Numbered from the stretch's first letter, positions 35,591 through 45,261 are shown. The stretch is 64,000 bases of DNA from Candidatus Endomicrobiellum cryptotermitis (GCA_031257835.1 JAIRNY010000020.1:62001-126000); one strand, 5' to 3'. Numbers and translations: made by a program. Notes: generated by a model not told the origin, from the letters alone.

Positions 35591-36676
35591 TTATCTCAAT
35601 TTCAAAGAAGCAAAAGAAAGTATTGCAAGGATTATTCCTACAACCCAAAATCTTATTACAACTTTAGTTTCAGAAAGTCCAAGCATTTCAAAGTGATGGT
35701 GTATAGGCGTCATTTTAAAAATTCTTTTTTTAGTCCTTTTGTAATAAAAAACCTGAAGGAGTACAGAACAGGTTTCCACAACAAAAACGCCTCCAAGTAA
35801 AACTAAAATAAGTTCTTGTTTTATAAACACTGCTATCATCCCTAAAATTCCACCTAAAAACAAACTACCCGTATCTCCCATAAAAATTTCTGCTGGATGA
35901 GAATTATACCATAAAAAACCAAGTCCAGAACCTAAAATAGCACACGAAAATATTGCAATTTCTCCTGATCCTGAAACATGGATTATTTTTAAGTAGTTAG
36001 CTATTTGTATATGCCCTGCAAAATAGGAAAACAATGTAAGACCAAAAGCAACAATTATTATATTGCCTATCGCAAGACCATCCAGACCATCTGTTAAATT
36101 AACAGCGTTAGAACTGCCTACAACTGTAATTATTACAAAAACTATATAAAAGAAAGAAAAGTTCACAAACAAACTTTTAAAAAAAGGAATATTGACAAGC
36201 GTTGCATAATCTGTATTTGAAGGGAAAAAGCTTAAATATGCGGCAAGCGTTGCAGCAAAAACAGTTTGTCCAAAAAGTTTACCTTTAGCAGAAAGACCAT
36301 CAGAACTATGTTTCTTTAATTTTAAATAGTCATCACTCCAACCTAAAAAACCAAACCATAAAGTGCCACACAAAAGCCAAATAATAAACCTATTGTCAAG
36401 TTTTGCCCACAGCAAAGTTGATATAACAACAGATATTATTATTAAAAGACCTCCCATAGTAGGAGTACCGTTTTTGCTTAAATGTGGAATAGGACCATAT
36501 TCTCTAACAATCTGTTTAATTTTAAAATTCTTTAGTTTTTTTATTATATATGGGCCAAATATAAAACATATTAAAAGGCTTGTTAAAATAGCTCCGCCAC
36601 CTCTAAATGTAATGTAACCAAAAAGGTTAAAAGGAGTAAAAATGTTATTTAAATTATAAAATATATGGTATAACAT
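35591..36676 (-). CDS. mraY: Phospho-MurNAc-pentapeptide transferase
   Basis: MraY attaches the muramyl pentapeptide to undecaprenyl phosphate, forming lipid I. The 361-residue, ten-helix protein has G-T-P-T-M-G-G near 71, the catalytic D-D-Y-L-K near 115, N-L-T-D-G-L-D-G-L-A near 192, F-M-G-D-T-G-S near 264 and P-I-H-H-H-F-E near 324. Full length. Confidence 0.97.
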   Translation of the reverse strand: MLYHIFYNLNNIFTPFNLFGYITFRGGGAILTSLLICFIFGPYIIKKLKNFKIKQIVREYGPIPHLSKNGTPTMGGLLIIISVVISTLLWAKLDNRFIIWLLCGTLWFGFLGWSDDYLKLKKHSSDGLSAKGKLFGQTVFAATLAAYLSFFPSNTDYATLVNIPFFKSLFVNFSFFYIVFVIITVVGSSNAVNLTDGLDGLAIGNIIIVAFGLTLFSYFAGHIQIANYLKIIHVSGSGEIAIFSCAILGSGLGFLWYNSHPAEIFMGDTGSLFLGGILGMIAVFIKQELILVLLGGVFVVETCSVLLQVFYYKRTKKRIFKMTPIHHHFEMLGLSETKVVIRFWVVGIILAILSFASLKLR

Positions 36677-36691
36677 TAATTGTTTTGCCTC

Positions 36692-38080
36692 TTATTGTAA
36701 GATATCGTAAAATTTTTCGTAGACTTCTTCTAACTGCATCCCTCTTGAAGCTTTAAATAAAAAAACAGAATTGTTTTCTGTAAGTCTTTTTAAATGCAAC
36801 AAAAGAGATTCTTTATCTTTAGCATAAAAAACATTTTTACTATTTATTGCATTTGCGACATTTAAAGACTTATCTCCTAAAAGACTAATAGAATTCACAT
36901 TTTTGTTGCCAATAAATTTACCTAATTCAAAATGAAATTTATCAGAATTCTCCCCTAATTCAAGCATATCCCCTAAAACAAGATTAATTTTCTTGTCAGG
37001 ATATAGTTCTAAAATAGTTTCAATAGAAGCTTTCGTAGAACTTGGGTTTGCGTTATAAGCATCATTGATTAAAACAATTCCACTAGAAGTTGTTATAGTG
37101 TCCATCCTCATTTTAGGACGGATAAAACTTTCCAAGCCCATTTTAATATTTGTAAGTGGCACATTTAAACTTATTGCGCAAGAGGCTGCAGCCAAAGCGT
37201 TTGAAACATTAAAAACACCCTTAGCTGGAATAAAAATATCTATTGAGTCGTCATTATAACAGATAGAAAAACTAGTACCATTTTGTGACATTTTTATATT
37301 GCTAGCATAAACATCTGAATTTACAGTTTTTAAAGAATATCTAACAATTGTTTTATTTTTAAAATTTTTATCTGATATATGTTTTAAATTTTCATCATCA
37401 TTATTAACAACTAACACGCCCTTTTCTTTTACATTATAAAACAAATCTATTTTTTCTCTTAAAACTCCTTCTAAAGAATTAAATTCTTCTATGTGAGAAA
37501 AACCTATATTTGTAATAACACCGACATCAGGTTTTATAATATTTGCTAATATTTTTATTTCTCCAAAAGCAGATGACCCCATTTCAAAAACGCTGTAGTT
37601 AACATATGAATCTAAATTAAATACAGATAAAGGAAGACCTATTCTATTGTTAAAGTTTCCCTTATTTGAAAGAGTTCCCCCTTTTGTTTTCAAAATTGAA
37701 CTTAACATCTCTTTTGTAGTTGTTTTTCCATTAGAACCTGTTATGCCAACTTTTTTAATATTCTTAAATTTTTCAATATAAACTCTAGCAATTTCTCCAA
37801 GAGTGACAACAGTATCTTTTGTTTTGATCACCGCAACTTTGTTTAAACTGCCAAAGTTTTGTTCATCAAAATGCATATCTTTTGAGTATATTATAGCGCA
37901 CGCTCCTCTAGAAACAGCATCTTTTATAAAATCATGCCCATCATAACGTTTTCCTTTAATGGCAAAGTAAATATCATCTTTAACTATAGTCCTAGAATCT
38001 ACAGATACACCTTTTACTAAAACATTTTGGAAAGAAATACTTACATAAGGTAACAGTTCATCAAGATAACAAGATTCCAT
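36692..38080 (-). CDS. murF: UDP-MurNAc-tripeptide D-alanyl-D-alanine ligase
   Basis: MurF adds D-Ala-D-Ala to the muramyl tripeptide. The 462-residue protein has S-V-D-S-R-T near 26, the ATP loop G-S-N-G-K-T-T-T-K-E near 114, G-F-S-H-I-E-E-F near 192, and N-D-A-Y-N-A-N-P-S-S near 328. It overlaps murE by 1 bp. Confidence 0.96.
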   Translation of the reverse strand: MESCYLDELLPYVSISFQNVLVKGVSVDSRTIVKDDIYFAIKGKRYDGHDFIKDAVSRGACAIIYSKDMHFDEQNFGSLNKVAVIKTKDTVVTLGEIARVYIEKFKNIKKVGITGSNGKTTTKEMLSSILKTKGGTLSNKGNFNNRIGLPLSVFNLDSYVNYSVFEMGSSAFGEIKILANIIKPDVGVITNIGFSHIEEFNSLEGVLREKIDLFYNVKEKGVLVVNNDDENLKHISDKNFKNKTIVRYSLKTVNSDVYASNIKMSQNGTSFSICYNDDSIDIFIPAKGVFNVSNALAAASCAISLNVPLTNIKMGLESFIRPKMRMDTITTSSGIVLINDAYNANPSSTKASIETILELYPDKKINLVLGDMLELGENSDKFHFELGKFIGNKNVNSISLLGDKSLNVANAINSKNVFYAKDKESLLLHLKRLTENNSVFLFKASRGMQLEEVYEKFYDILQ

Positions 38081-39609
38081 TAGAAGACAAACTCCTTTTG
38101 AGCATCAAGAGGCTGAGCATTTTCTTTTTGTTTTCTCAAATCAATATATTTTCTTGCTATTTCTACATCACTAAAATGTATTTTCTGTGTACCAATAGCT
38201 TGATAATTTTCGTGGCCTTTACCTGCAATTAAAACAACATCACCTTTAGCAGCCATAAAAACTGCCTTTCTTATAGCTTCTTGCCTATCTACTATAACTT
38301 TATAATTATTCTTATAAGACCTCTTTATACCAACTTCTATATCTAATAAAATATTGTTTGGATTTTCTGTTCTTGGATTATCTGAAGTAACAAAAACAAA
38401 ATCACTCATTTCAACTGCAGTTTTACCCATTATAGGCCTTTTGGTTCTATCTCTATCACCACCACAACCAAAAACTGTAATAATTCTTTTTGGTTTAACT
38501 TTTTTTATTGCAGATAAAACATTTTTTAATGCATCGTCAGTATGAGCATAATCTACGACAACCTCAAACTCTAAATCTTCAACATCAACTCTTTCAAGTC
38601 TACCAGGCGCTTGAGCTGCATTAGTTATGCCATTTATTGCTGCCTCAAAAGAAATACCACTACAAACAGCTGCACCAAAAGAAGCCAGAGCATTGTAAAC
38701 ATTATGTAGTCCAATATGTTTAATGCTAACTTTTCCTTTTAGTTCATTATAAATTAAATCAAAACTTGTCTCATTATTCTCAACAATTATGTTTAATGCT
38801 TTAAAATCTGAATTTATATTTTTCCCTGTAGAATAAAACTTGATATGTGCATTTGTAACAAGACTTGCAAGTTTTTTACCGTATTTATCATCAGCATTGA
38901 TTATGGCATACTTTTGAGTAGTTTTATTGTTCTTACATAAACTTTCAAATAACATAGATTTTGCTTTAAAATATCCTTTCATATCTTTATGAAAATCTAA
39001 ATGGTCTTGTGTAAGGTTACTGAAAATTGCTATATCAAATTCTATACCATAAACTCTACCCAAACTTAACGCATGAGAAGACACTTCCATTACTATATTT
39101 TTTATACCATTATTTACAACATCTCTCATAAACTTATAAATATCTAAAGATTGAGGAGTTGTGTTTGGCGCCTCTAATATATTTCCTTTATATCTATAAT
39201 TAACAGTACCCATAACTGCACAATCTACACTAGATTGCTTGAATATGCTTTCTATCATATAAGAAACAGTAGTTTTTCCATTAGTACCAGTTACGCCTAT
39301 AACATTTAAATGTCTATCTGGACAATTGTAAAATTTAGCGCAAAAAACTGCCATAAATTTTAAAATATCTACAACAACAACTTGTGTTATGTGACAATCT
39401 TTCTGTTTTTCAGTCGTAATAATTACGACTGCACCATTATTTATAGCTTCATGAATATATTTACTACCACTTATTTTATGTCCAGGTAAAGCAAAAAAAG
39501 CAAAACCAGATTCAACTTTTCTTGAGTCGTAAGAGACACCCAAAACTTCAACATCATTTTTACCAACAACGATCATATCAAAAACTGGTAAAAGCTCTTT
39601 TAAATTCAT
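38080..39609 (-). CDS. murE: UDP-MurNAc-L-Ala-D-Glu:meso-diaminopimelate ligase
   Basis: MurE adds the third residue of the stem peptide. The 509-residue protein from ATG 39609 has Y-D-S-R-K near 28, the ATP loop G-T-N-G-K-T-T near 110, N-L-T-Q-D-H-L-D-F-H near 178, and D-N-P-R near 410, the motif that marks meso-diaminopimelate rather than lysine as substrate. I preferred ATG 39609 (GGAAT upstream) to an ATG 120 bp earlier, because the extra 40 residues match nothing in the family. The gene lies 907 bp from ftsI, separated by mobile-element debris. Confidence 0.95.
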   Translation of the reverse strand: MNLKELLPVFDMIVVGKNDVEVLGVSYDSRKVESGFAFFALPGHKISGSKYIHEAINNGAVVIITTEKQKDCHITQVVVVDILKFMAVFCAKFYNCPDRHLNVIGVTGTNGKTTVSYMIESIFKQSSVDCAVMGTVNYRYKGNILEAPNTTPQSLDIYKFMRDVVNNGIKNIVMEVSSHALSLGRVYGIEFDIAIFSNLTQDHLDFHKDMKGYFKAKSMLFESLCKNNKTTQKYAIINADDKYGKKLASLVTNAHIKFYSTGKNINSDFKALNIIVENNETSFDLIYNELKGKVSIKHIGLHNVYNALASFGAAVCSGISFEAAINGITNAAQAPGRLERVDVEDLEFEVVVDYAHTDDALKNVLSAIKKVKPKRIITVFGCGGDRDRTKRPIMGKTAVEMSDFVFVTSDNPRTENPNNILLDIEVGIKRSYKNNYKVIVDRQEAIRKAVFMAAKGDVVLIAGKGHENYQAIGTQKIHFSDVEIARKYIDLRKQKENAQPLDAQKEFVF

Positions 39610-39896
39610 TTCTTCTATTCCAATATAATATTTAATTTTCTTATCGCTCTTGATTATAGTATTTTTTATGGTGTTTGTGCATCTTTTCGTATCGTCACAC
39701 CTTAAACATTTTAGTATTTTAAAATCCAACTTGCTCGACAGAGTTTACTAGAACAACCAATTTTACAAGTAAATTACCAATATTTCATTAAGAGTGGCCA
39801 AATCAGATGAATCCCCAAGACCAAAATATGCCACAAAGACATCTAGCTTCCCTTGCTATATCTAGCCATATCGCTACTGATACTTACGGTATTTCC
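39610..39896. other. Spacer upstream of murE without a recognised gene
   Basis: A 40-codon in-frame extension of murE (Cys/Lys-rich, starting ATG 39729) lies here. No family match supports its translation. A short plus-strand frame from 39807 runs into repeat D and looks accidental. Confidence 0.3.
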
Positions 39897-39954
39897 TGGC
39901 ACAGACATAGTTTGTTTGGTCAGTTTAGTATCCTTATCTACGGTACTAGAGCAG
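39897..39954. repeat. Palindromic repeat element, fragment (copy D)
   Basis: The segment from TGGCACAGACATAG through TTAGTATCCTTATCTACG to GTACTAGAGCA matches the shared flank and left arm of copy A (28868-28923). The rest of the element is missing. Confidence 0.6.
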
Positions 39955-40137
39955 ATTTTATAAAAAGATTATTTTTCGACAGAGTTTATGAGAGATTTAG
40001 ACATAAAATATTAGTTTTTTTAGAGGGGACCAAATAGATTAAAGCCTGACCGATTTTAAGGGAAAACTATGTAAAATATTTATGATTTTAAATATACAAA
40101 TTTAAAAAAGGTTTTCTATGAAAAAATTATATTAAAA

Positions 40138-40471
40138 GCTAACTCCGCCTTATTTTAGTGGGGCTATATTGATTTTCAAGAAGAGAGAGTTCTGTTTTTT
40201 CGAAAGTTCGGATAGTTCCCCTTGTTTTCCTTCAATTTTTTGTTGATACACAAAACGTCCCTGCTCTATCACCTCTTTCGGCAAGATTTTATTTAGCAGT
40301 CCAGCTGTTGTTAATCTATCCTACAACTAATACGCAATCATAGCTATAAAATTTACAAAAAGCCAACCATCAATTACGAACCTATTTTGCATATACGTTT
40401 TGTCTGCTTCCAAAAAATTCTTGTAACTATCAAACATTACTCCTACCCACTAACTTGAGGCGAAGTTAGGG
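40138..40471 (-). mobile_element. Remnant of an IS4/IS1634-type transposase gene
   Basis: Minus strand reads F-D-S-Y-K-N-F-L-E-A-D-K-T-Y-M-Q, then V-I-D-G-W-L-F-V-N-F-I-A-M-I-A-Y, two in-frame stops, then R-L-T-T-A-G-L-L-N-K. This resembles the C-terminal region of IS1634-like DDE transposases. Matching ~23-bp inverted sequences bound it: CTAACTCCGCCTTATTTTAG at 40139 and the reverse of CTAACTTCGCCTCAAGTTAG at 40450-40469. It is dead, as most of the gene is missing. It separates ftsI from murE in an otherwise contiguous cluster. Confidence 0.7.
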
Positions 40472-40515
40472 TTTAAAAGCTAAAGAAAGTAAAAGAATTA
40501 AAAACGGGAACTTAT

Positions 40516-42219
40516 TTATATTTTATTTTTACTAATATCATCTTTAGGAATTTCCAAATATTGAGCAATAGATTGCGCAATAGAAGAAAAAACAGGCGAT
40601 GCAACAGAAGAACCATAGTAACTTCGCCCTTTAGGCTCGTCAATTATAACAAGTACAACAAATTCAGGTTCCATGGCTGGTAACATCCCACAAAAAGAAG
40701 CTGTATAAAACTTTTTAGAGTAAGCTTTAGTTAAATGGTCTACCTTTTGAGAAGTGCCAGTTTTACCACCCACAGTGTATCCCATAACTTTTGCACTTTT
40801 ACCTGTCCCAAAATCAACTGAATTTTTTAATATTTTTTTCATCATATAAGCAGTTTCTTTAGAAACCACTCTTCTTATTTCCATAGTATGAAAATTTTCT
40901 TGAGTATCATTTTCATTGTACTTACCTATTCTCTGAACTATATAAGGTTTTAAAAGTACGCCACCATTTGCAATAGCTGTAAAAACATTTATCATCTGCA
41001 AAGCAGTTACCCCTATACCTTGGCCAAAAGAAATCGTAGGAAGCGTTAAAGCGTTCCAATGTTTAACATCTAGCAAAAGACCTTTGGCTTCACCAGGCAA
41101 ATCAATGCCTGTTAAAGAATAAAAACCAAACTTTCTTATATATTCGTAAAAATCGTTGACCCCCAATTTCTTTGCAATTTTTATCATAGCAATATTAGAA
41201 GACATTTCCATTGCCTTGCTTAAAGACACCTTCCCTTCTATTTTATGGTCATCTCTTATAGTATGACCTCCTATTTTAAGTTTTCCATTTTCTAAATAAA
41301 AAGTATCTGAAAGTTTAGCTTTATTTTCTTCTAAAGCCGACGCAACTGTAACTATCTTAAATGTAGAGCCTGGCTCGTATATATCACTAATTGCAGCATT
41401 TCTTAAAACTTTTAAATCTTTAATTTTTTCTAAATAGTCAAAATCTGGTAAAGATACCATAGCTAAAATGCTACCTGTTTTTGGGTTTTGTACAATGCAT
41501 ATTGCCTTTTTAGCTTGATATTTCTCAAAAGTTTTTCTAAGTTCTTGTTCTGCTATATATTGTATATTTCTATCTATACTTAAAATTACGTTTTGGCCAC
41601 AAATTTTGGATTGGTCAATAACTTTATTCTGTATTATATAACCTCTTCCGTCTCTGTACGTACTTGCTATAACACTATTACCTAAAAGACAATTGTTACA
41701 TGTTTTTTCTATTCCCTCTAATCCGTTACCATGATGGTCAGTTATACCTAAAATATTAGAAAGCATTTTACCTTCTGGATATTTTCTTACATATTTACTT
41801 TCAAAACCAACACCTCTCAACTTCATCATTTTTATATTATTTGCCACACTTGAGTCTACATCATAAGCAATAGGAACATAAGCTCTGTTTCCATAATCAC
41901 TCAAGTTTTTCTCTTTAACTTGTATACCATTTTTTAATAAAACATCTTTTATATTAGAAAAATCTTCTATAATTTTAGGATCTAAAAAAATATTATATTT
42001 TTTTACGCTTGTAGCAAGTATATTGCCTTTTGCATCCAAAATATCGCCACGTTTTGGAACTTCTACAGTTTGACAATTTACCATCCTACCTACACTGTGA
42101 CTTATCTTATTATGTAAAAAAATTTGTATATATATAAGCTTTACAAACAAAACAAAAAAGACTGACAGCACTATAAATGCTAGAACAGTCTTTCTATTAA
42201 GAGATTTTTTTCTTTTCAT
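40516..42219 (-). CDS. ftsI: Class-B penicillin-binding protein FtsI/PBP3-like
   Basis: A 567-residue septal transpeptidase. One N-terminal membrane helix (V-L-A-F-I-V-L-S-V-F-F-V-L-F-V-K-L) is followed by the PBP dimer domain (P-K-R-G-D-I-L-D-A-K-G). The transpeptidase domain has E-P-G-S-T-F-K with the catalytic Ser near 282, S-S-N near 340 and G-G-K-T-G-T-S near 488. No PASTA domain is visible. It crosslinks septal peptidoglycan with FtsW. It starts 10 bp after the FtsL-like gene. Confidence 0.93.
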   Translation of the reverse strand: MKRKKSLNRKTVLAFIVLSVFFVLFVKLIYIQIFLHNKISHSVGRMVNCQTVEVPKRGDILDAKGNILATSVKKYNIFLDPKIIEDFSNIKDVLLKNGIQVKEKNLSDYGNRAYVPIAYDVDSSVANNIKMMKLRGVGFESKYVRKYPEGKMLSNILGITDHHGNGLEGIEKTCNNCLLGNSVIASTYRDGRGYIIQNKVIDQSKICGQNVILSIDRNIQYIAEQELRKTFEKYQAKKAICIVQNPKTGSILAMVSLPDFDYLEKIKDLKVLRNAAISDIYEPGSTFKIVTVASALEENKAKLSDTFYLENGKLKIGGHTIRDDHKIEGKVSLSKAMEMSSNIAMIKIAKKLGVNDFYEYIRKFGFYSLTGIDLPGEAKGLLLDVKHWNALTLPTISFGQGIGVTALQMINVFTAIANGGVLLKPYIVQRIGKYNENDTQENFHTMEIRRVVSKETAYMMKKILKNSVDFGTGKSAKVMGYTVGGKTGTSQKVDHLTKAYSKKFYTASFCGMLPAMEPEFVVLVIIDEPKGRSYYGSSVASPVFSSIAQSIAQYLEIPKDDISKNKI

Positions 42220-42229
42220 TTTATATTAA

Positions 42230-42493
42230 TTACTCAATATAGACAGTATTTTGTTCATCTGCAACAATGAAATTTCTTTCTTTAGCTATTTTATACATTT
42301 TGTCAAGAGCAAGCATAGAATTTATTTTTAACCGCAAATTATCATTTTCAGAAATAATATTATTATATTCACTCTGCAAAGCGCTAATCTTATACGCAAA
42401 TCTTATTGAAGTGCTTTGTTGCCACAAATATACAAAAAAGCTAATAACTAAAAGTAAAATGAAAAAAAACGATTTATACATTAATTTTCTCAC
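42230..42493 (-). CDS. ftsL: FtsL-like small division protein
   Basis: An 87-residue bitopic protein: short basic cytoplasmic end, one membrane helix (F-F-F-I-L-L-L-V-I-S-F-F-V-Y-L-W), then a coiled-coil-like stretch. Sequence similarity is weak, as always for FtsL; position between rsmH and ftsI, size and topology support the call. It overlaps rsmH by 20 bp. Confidence 0.7.
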   Translation of the reverse strand: MRKLMYKSFFFILLLVISFFVYLWQQSTSIRFAYKISALQSEYNNIISENDNLRLKINSMLALDKMYKIAKERNFIVADEQNTVYIE

Positions 42494-43349
42494 AAGCTCT
42501 TATCTTTGAACTTCTACTTCTAGGATTTGCTTTTACTTCTTCATAAGCAGCAGTAATAACCTTTTTCGTAAGTAGTTTATATATTTTATTATCTGCATTT
42601 TGTTTAAAATTTAATTTGACTATTCTATCTTCTAGAGAATGAAAACTTATTATTACAATACGTCCTTGAGAATTTAAAATTTCTGGAGCTTGCAATAATA
42701 AAAGCTCTAAATTTGAAAGTTCTTTATTAACAAAGATTCTTAACGCTTGAAACACTTTCGTAGCAGGGTTTATCCTGCTTTCTTGTCTTTTAACAGAACA
42801 TACTATATCTTGCAATTCTACAGCTGTATTTATTATACCTCTTTGCCTTCTAACACAAATAGCATTTGCAAGCTGTCTTGCCATATACTCTTGTCCATAC
42901 TTATAAAAAATATCTGCTAAATCTTTACTAGAATAAGTGTTAATTATCTCTTTTGCTGTTAATGGATTTTTACTATCCATTCTCATGTCTAAAACATTAG
43001 CATTAAAAGAAAATCCTCTACTTAAATCATCAAGCTGTTTAGATGAAACTCCTATATCTGCTAAAATGCCATCAACTTTGTAAACATCTATATTTGATAA
43101 AGCCTGTTTAATATTTTTAAAGTTGTCTTTTATAAAAGTTACTCTATTATTAAAACATTTTTTATTTTCAACAAATTGTTTATAAGCATCTTCGTCACAG
43201 TCAAAAGCAATAATTTTTATGTTAGGAAATTTCTCAAGAAGATAAGCAGTATGTCCACCACCACCAAAAGTACAATCAACATATAAACCATCTAATTTAT
43301 TTACCAAACAATTTGACACTTCTAAAGGCATTACAGAAACATGGTACAT
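42474..43349 (-). CDS. rsmH: 16S rRNA (cytosine-1402-N4)-methyltransferase
   Basis: RsmH (MraW) methylates C1402 of 16S rRNA. The 291-residue protein has the SAM loop D-C-T-F-G-G-G-G-H-T near 30, D-G-I-L-A-D-I-G-V-S-S near 97, and the C-terminal I-I-S-F-H-S-L-E-D-R near 226 with N-P-R-S-R-S-S-K-I-R-A. It heads the division/cell-wall cluster. MraZ, which often precedes it, is absent. Confidence 0.96.
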   Translation of the reverse strand: MYHVSVMPLEVSNCLVNKLDGLYVDCTFGGGGHTAYLLEKFPNIKIIAFDCDEDAYKQFVENKKCFNNRVTFIKDNFKNIKQALSNIDVYKVDGILADIGVSSKQLDDLSRGFSFNANVLDMRMDSKNPLTAKEIINTYSSKDLADIFYKYGQEYMARQLANAICVRRQRGIINTAVELQDIVCSVKRQESRINPATKVFQALRIFVNKELSNLELLLLQAPEILNSQGRIVIISFHSLEDRIVKLNFKQNADNKIYKLLTKKVITAAYEEVKANPRSRSSKIRACEKINV

Positions 43350-43361
43350 TTACATTAAACC

Positions 43362-43715
43362 TTACTTGGATATAAATATCTTTACAGCTGTAAATAATAG
43401 TACTACTGCAAAACATTTTTTTAAAATATTTTCTGGAAACATGTCAGCTACATTTGCTCCAAAAAAACCTCCTATCACAAAACCTAGCCCTATCAAGCTA
43501 GCAACTGTAATGTTTACATACCCCTTTTTATAATATACTAACATAGAAAAAAAACTTAAAACTATTATCGCAAGAGATGTCCCCTGCGCTTGGTGCTGAG
43601 TCATCTTTAAAAGTATAACCATAAGAGGAATTAAAATACTTGCTCCTCCTACACCAAACAGTCCTCCAAAAAAACCTCCTAAAAAACCTATAACTACACA
43701 AACAATCATTTCCAT
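43362..43715 (-). CDS. TauE/SafE-type membrane protein, half-length
   Basis: A 117-residue membrane protein holding one TauE/SafE repeat: G-F-L-G-G-F-F-G-G-L-F-G-V-G-G-A-S-I-L-I-P near the start, H-Q-A-Q-G-T-S-L, and G-F-V-I-G-G-F-F-G-A-N-V-A near 80. Usual members have two repeats (~250 residues); one-repeat forms exist and presumably dimerise. Substrate is probably a small anion, but cannot be read from sequence. It ends 12 bp before rsmH. Confidence 0.75.
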   Translation of the reverse strand: MEMIVCVVIGFLGGFFGGLFGVGGASILIPLMVILLKMTQHQAQGTSLAIIVLSFFSMLVYYKKGYVNITVASLIGLGFVIGGFFGANVADMFPENILKKCFAVVLLFTAVKIFISK

Positions 43716-43752
43716 AAAGCCACACCCTTAAAAACGATATTCAATGTACCCC

Positions 43753-44118
43753 CCTCCTAATAAAGATGAACTGTACACCGAATTCTGTCTTTTAATAATT
43801 TAAAAGTGCAATCATTTCTCTGCCGTTAAAATTACTTTTAACGATCAAGCGGCCAACCTTAAGCCTTGCTTTCCGGTAAGGATTTAACCGTTTCATCTTT
43901 CGCATTACTGCAAAACTTATCCTCTTGTAAGGATACTTTTTACATTTCTGTAAAAAGCGTCTCTGCTCGCACCTCTACTCTCACAAGCGACAGGGATTAC
44001 CTGCTACCGTTTACTATGCATCAATAAATGATACATAGTTAAAGTTCGGACTTTCCTCTTTAAGTCTGTATTAAACAACTACAGCATAAAGCGATTGCAT
44101 ATCCATCTTTATAGGAGG
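43753..44118 (-). ncRNA. rnpB: RNase P RNA
   Basis: The minus strand contains the universal core GAGGAAAGTCCGAAC near the 5' side and the matching AGACAGAATTCGG near the 3' side (P4 and flanks). P1 is formed by CCTCCTATAAAGATG and CATCTTTATTAGGAGG, with one bulge, and fixes both ends. The RNA is about 366 nt, of bacterial type A layout as far as can be judged. It begins 2 bp after the stop of the zinc-ribbon gene. Confidence 0.93.
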
Positions 44119-44120
44119 TT

Positions 44121-44831
44121 TCACTTTTTAAATAATATTCTAGAACAATTATCACAAAAAACTAGTTCTTGAGCTTTCTGAGTTTGATTAATTAGCTGTG
44201 GTCTTAGAACCATACCACAACCACCACAACTTTCTCCATCAACCAACACTAATCCAATACCGTCGCGTCCTTCTCTTAATCTTTCGTATTGTATAAATAT
44301 AGACTTACTCACTTTAGATCCTTGTTCTTGTCTACTATTTTCTAATGCAACTATTTGCTTTTTTAAACTTTCAATTAAAGATTCTATTTCTGAAATATCA
44401 GTTTTTATTTTACTCTCAAAAATTTGCAAATCTCTTTCCAAATTTTTAATAACTAACATTTCTTTGTCAATTGTGTCCATAAGTTCTAAAATCTCATCTT
44501 CAATTACATCTTTATCTGCTTTTATTTTATCTATCTCCAGAAGAAGCGCTTTATATGTTTCATTAGATTTTACTTTGTTTAACTCTAGAGAATGTTTAGA
44601 TATTAGCTCTTCTTTAGAATTAAGAACAGCCTCTTTCTCTTTCCTTACAGAATTTATTTCAACAAAAGACTTTTTTTTGCTTTCAAAATCTATACGTTTA
44701 TTTTGCAAATTTTTCTTTTTTTCTTCAATACTTAATAAAGCTTGTTGTATTTGTTTTTTAAAATTATCAATTTTAGTATCATAACTTTGCAATTTGTATA
44801 ATATTTCCAAATCTTGTCTCAAATTTTCCAT
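44121..44831 (-). CDS. Coiled-coil protein with C4 zinc ribbon
   Basis: A 236-residue cytoplasmic protein. About 160 residues of charged coiled coil are followed by a zinc ribbon (C-G-G-C-G-M-V-L-R-P then F-C-D-N-C-S-R-I-L). This is the C4-type zinc-ribbon family (COG1579-like), with a long helical hairpin and a nucleic-acid-binding ribbon. A role in RNA or DNA handling is guessed for the family, and its position directly before rnpB agrees with that but does not prove it. Confidence 0.85.
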   Translation of the reverse strand: MENLRQDLEILYKLQSYDTKIDNFKKQIQQALLSIEEKKKNLQNKRIDFESKKKSFVEINSVRKEKEAVLNSKEELISKHSLELNKVKSNETYKALLLEIDKIKADKDVIEDEILELMDTIDKEMLVIKNLERDLQIFESKIKTDISEIESLIESLKKQIVALENSRQEQGSKVSKSIFIQYERLREGRDGIGLVLVDGESCGGCGMVLRPQLINQTQKAQELVFCDNCSRILFKK

Positions 44832-45024
44832 TTATACCTCATTTACTAAAACAAATTAAAATTAACTATACTAAACGTTTTGATTATAGCAAATTAATAA
44901 ATACTTTATGATATTATAAAGATATATAAATTCATTAAACTAACAAATCATATATCATAAAAAATTTTGACTGAAGAGGTGTTAAATACAAGATTTGTGC
45001 AGACTAAGGGAAAGCTCATTAGAT

Positions 45025-45098
45025 TGGGCCTGGTAGGACTTGAACCTACGACCATTCGATTATGAGTCGAGTGCTCTAACCAACTGAGCTACAGGCCC
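45025..45098 (-). tRNA. tRNA with CAT anticodon, probably tRNA-Ile2 (lysidine type)
   Basis: Acceptor GGGCCTG pairs with CAGGCCC; the anticodon loop C-T-C-A-T-A-A gives CAT. The anticodon-stem and variable-loop sequence (CGACTCATAATCG, TGGTCG) resembles tRNA-Ile2 more than elongator tRNA-Met. Initiator features (C1-A72 mismatch, three G-C pairs at the anticodon stem) are absent. Met remains possible. Confidence 0.85.
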
Positions 45099-45175
45099 TT
45101 CAACAAGCAATAAGAATATTTTACAAAAATACAAATAAAATCAAACCAAATTTATTGTAAATATCTAAAAACCAA

Positions 45176-45261
45176 TGGGCGGAGAGGGAATTGAACCCTC
45201 ACGGCTCTTGAAAGCCTCAGGATTTTAAGTCCTGTGCGTCTGCCAGTTCCGCCATCCGCCC
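45176..45261 (-). tRNA. tRNA-Leu (anticodon TAA)
   Basis: Acceptor GGGCGGA/TCCGCCC, anticodon stem CAGGA/TCCTG around C-T-T-A-A-A-A, giving TAA. A long class-II variable arm (GAGGCTTTCAAGAGCCGT) and T arm GAGGGTTCAATTCCCTC complete an 86-nt tRNA-Leu with discriminator A. Confidence 0.94.

Noticed and set aside
39807..40037. A 76-codon plus-strand open frame between murE and ftsI
   Set aside because: It runs through fragment D of the repeat family, lacks a ribosome site and resembles no protein; it looks accidental.
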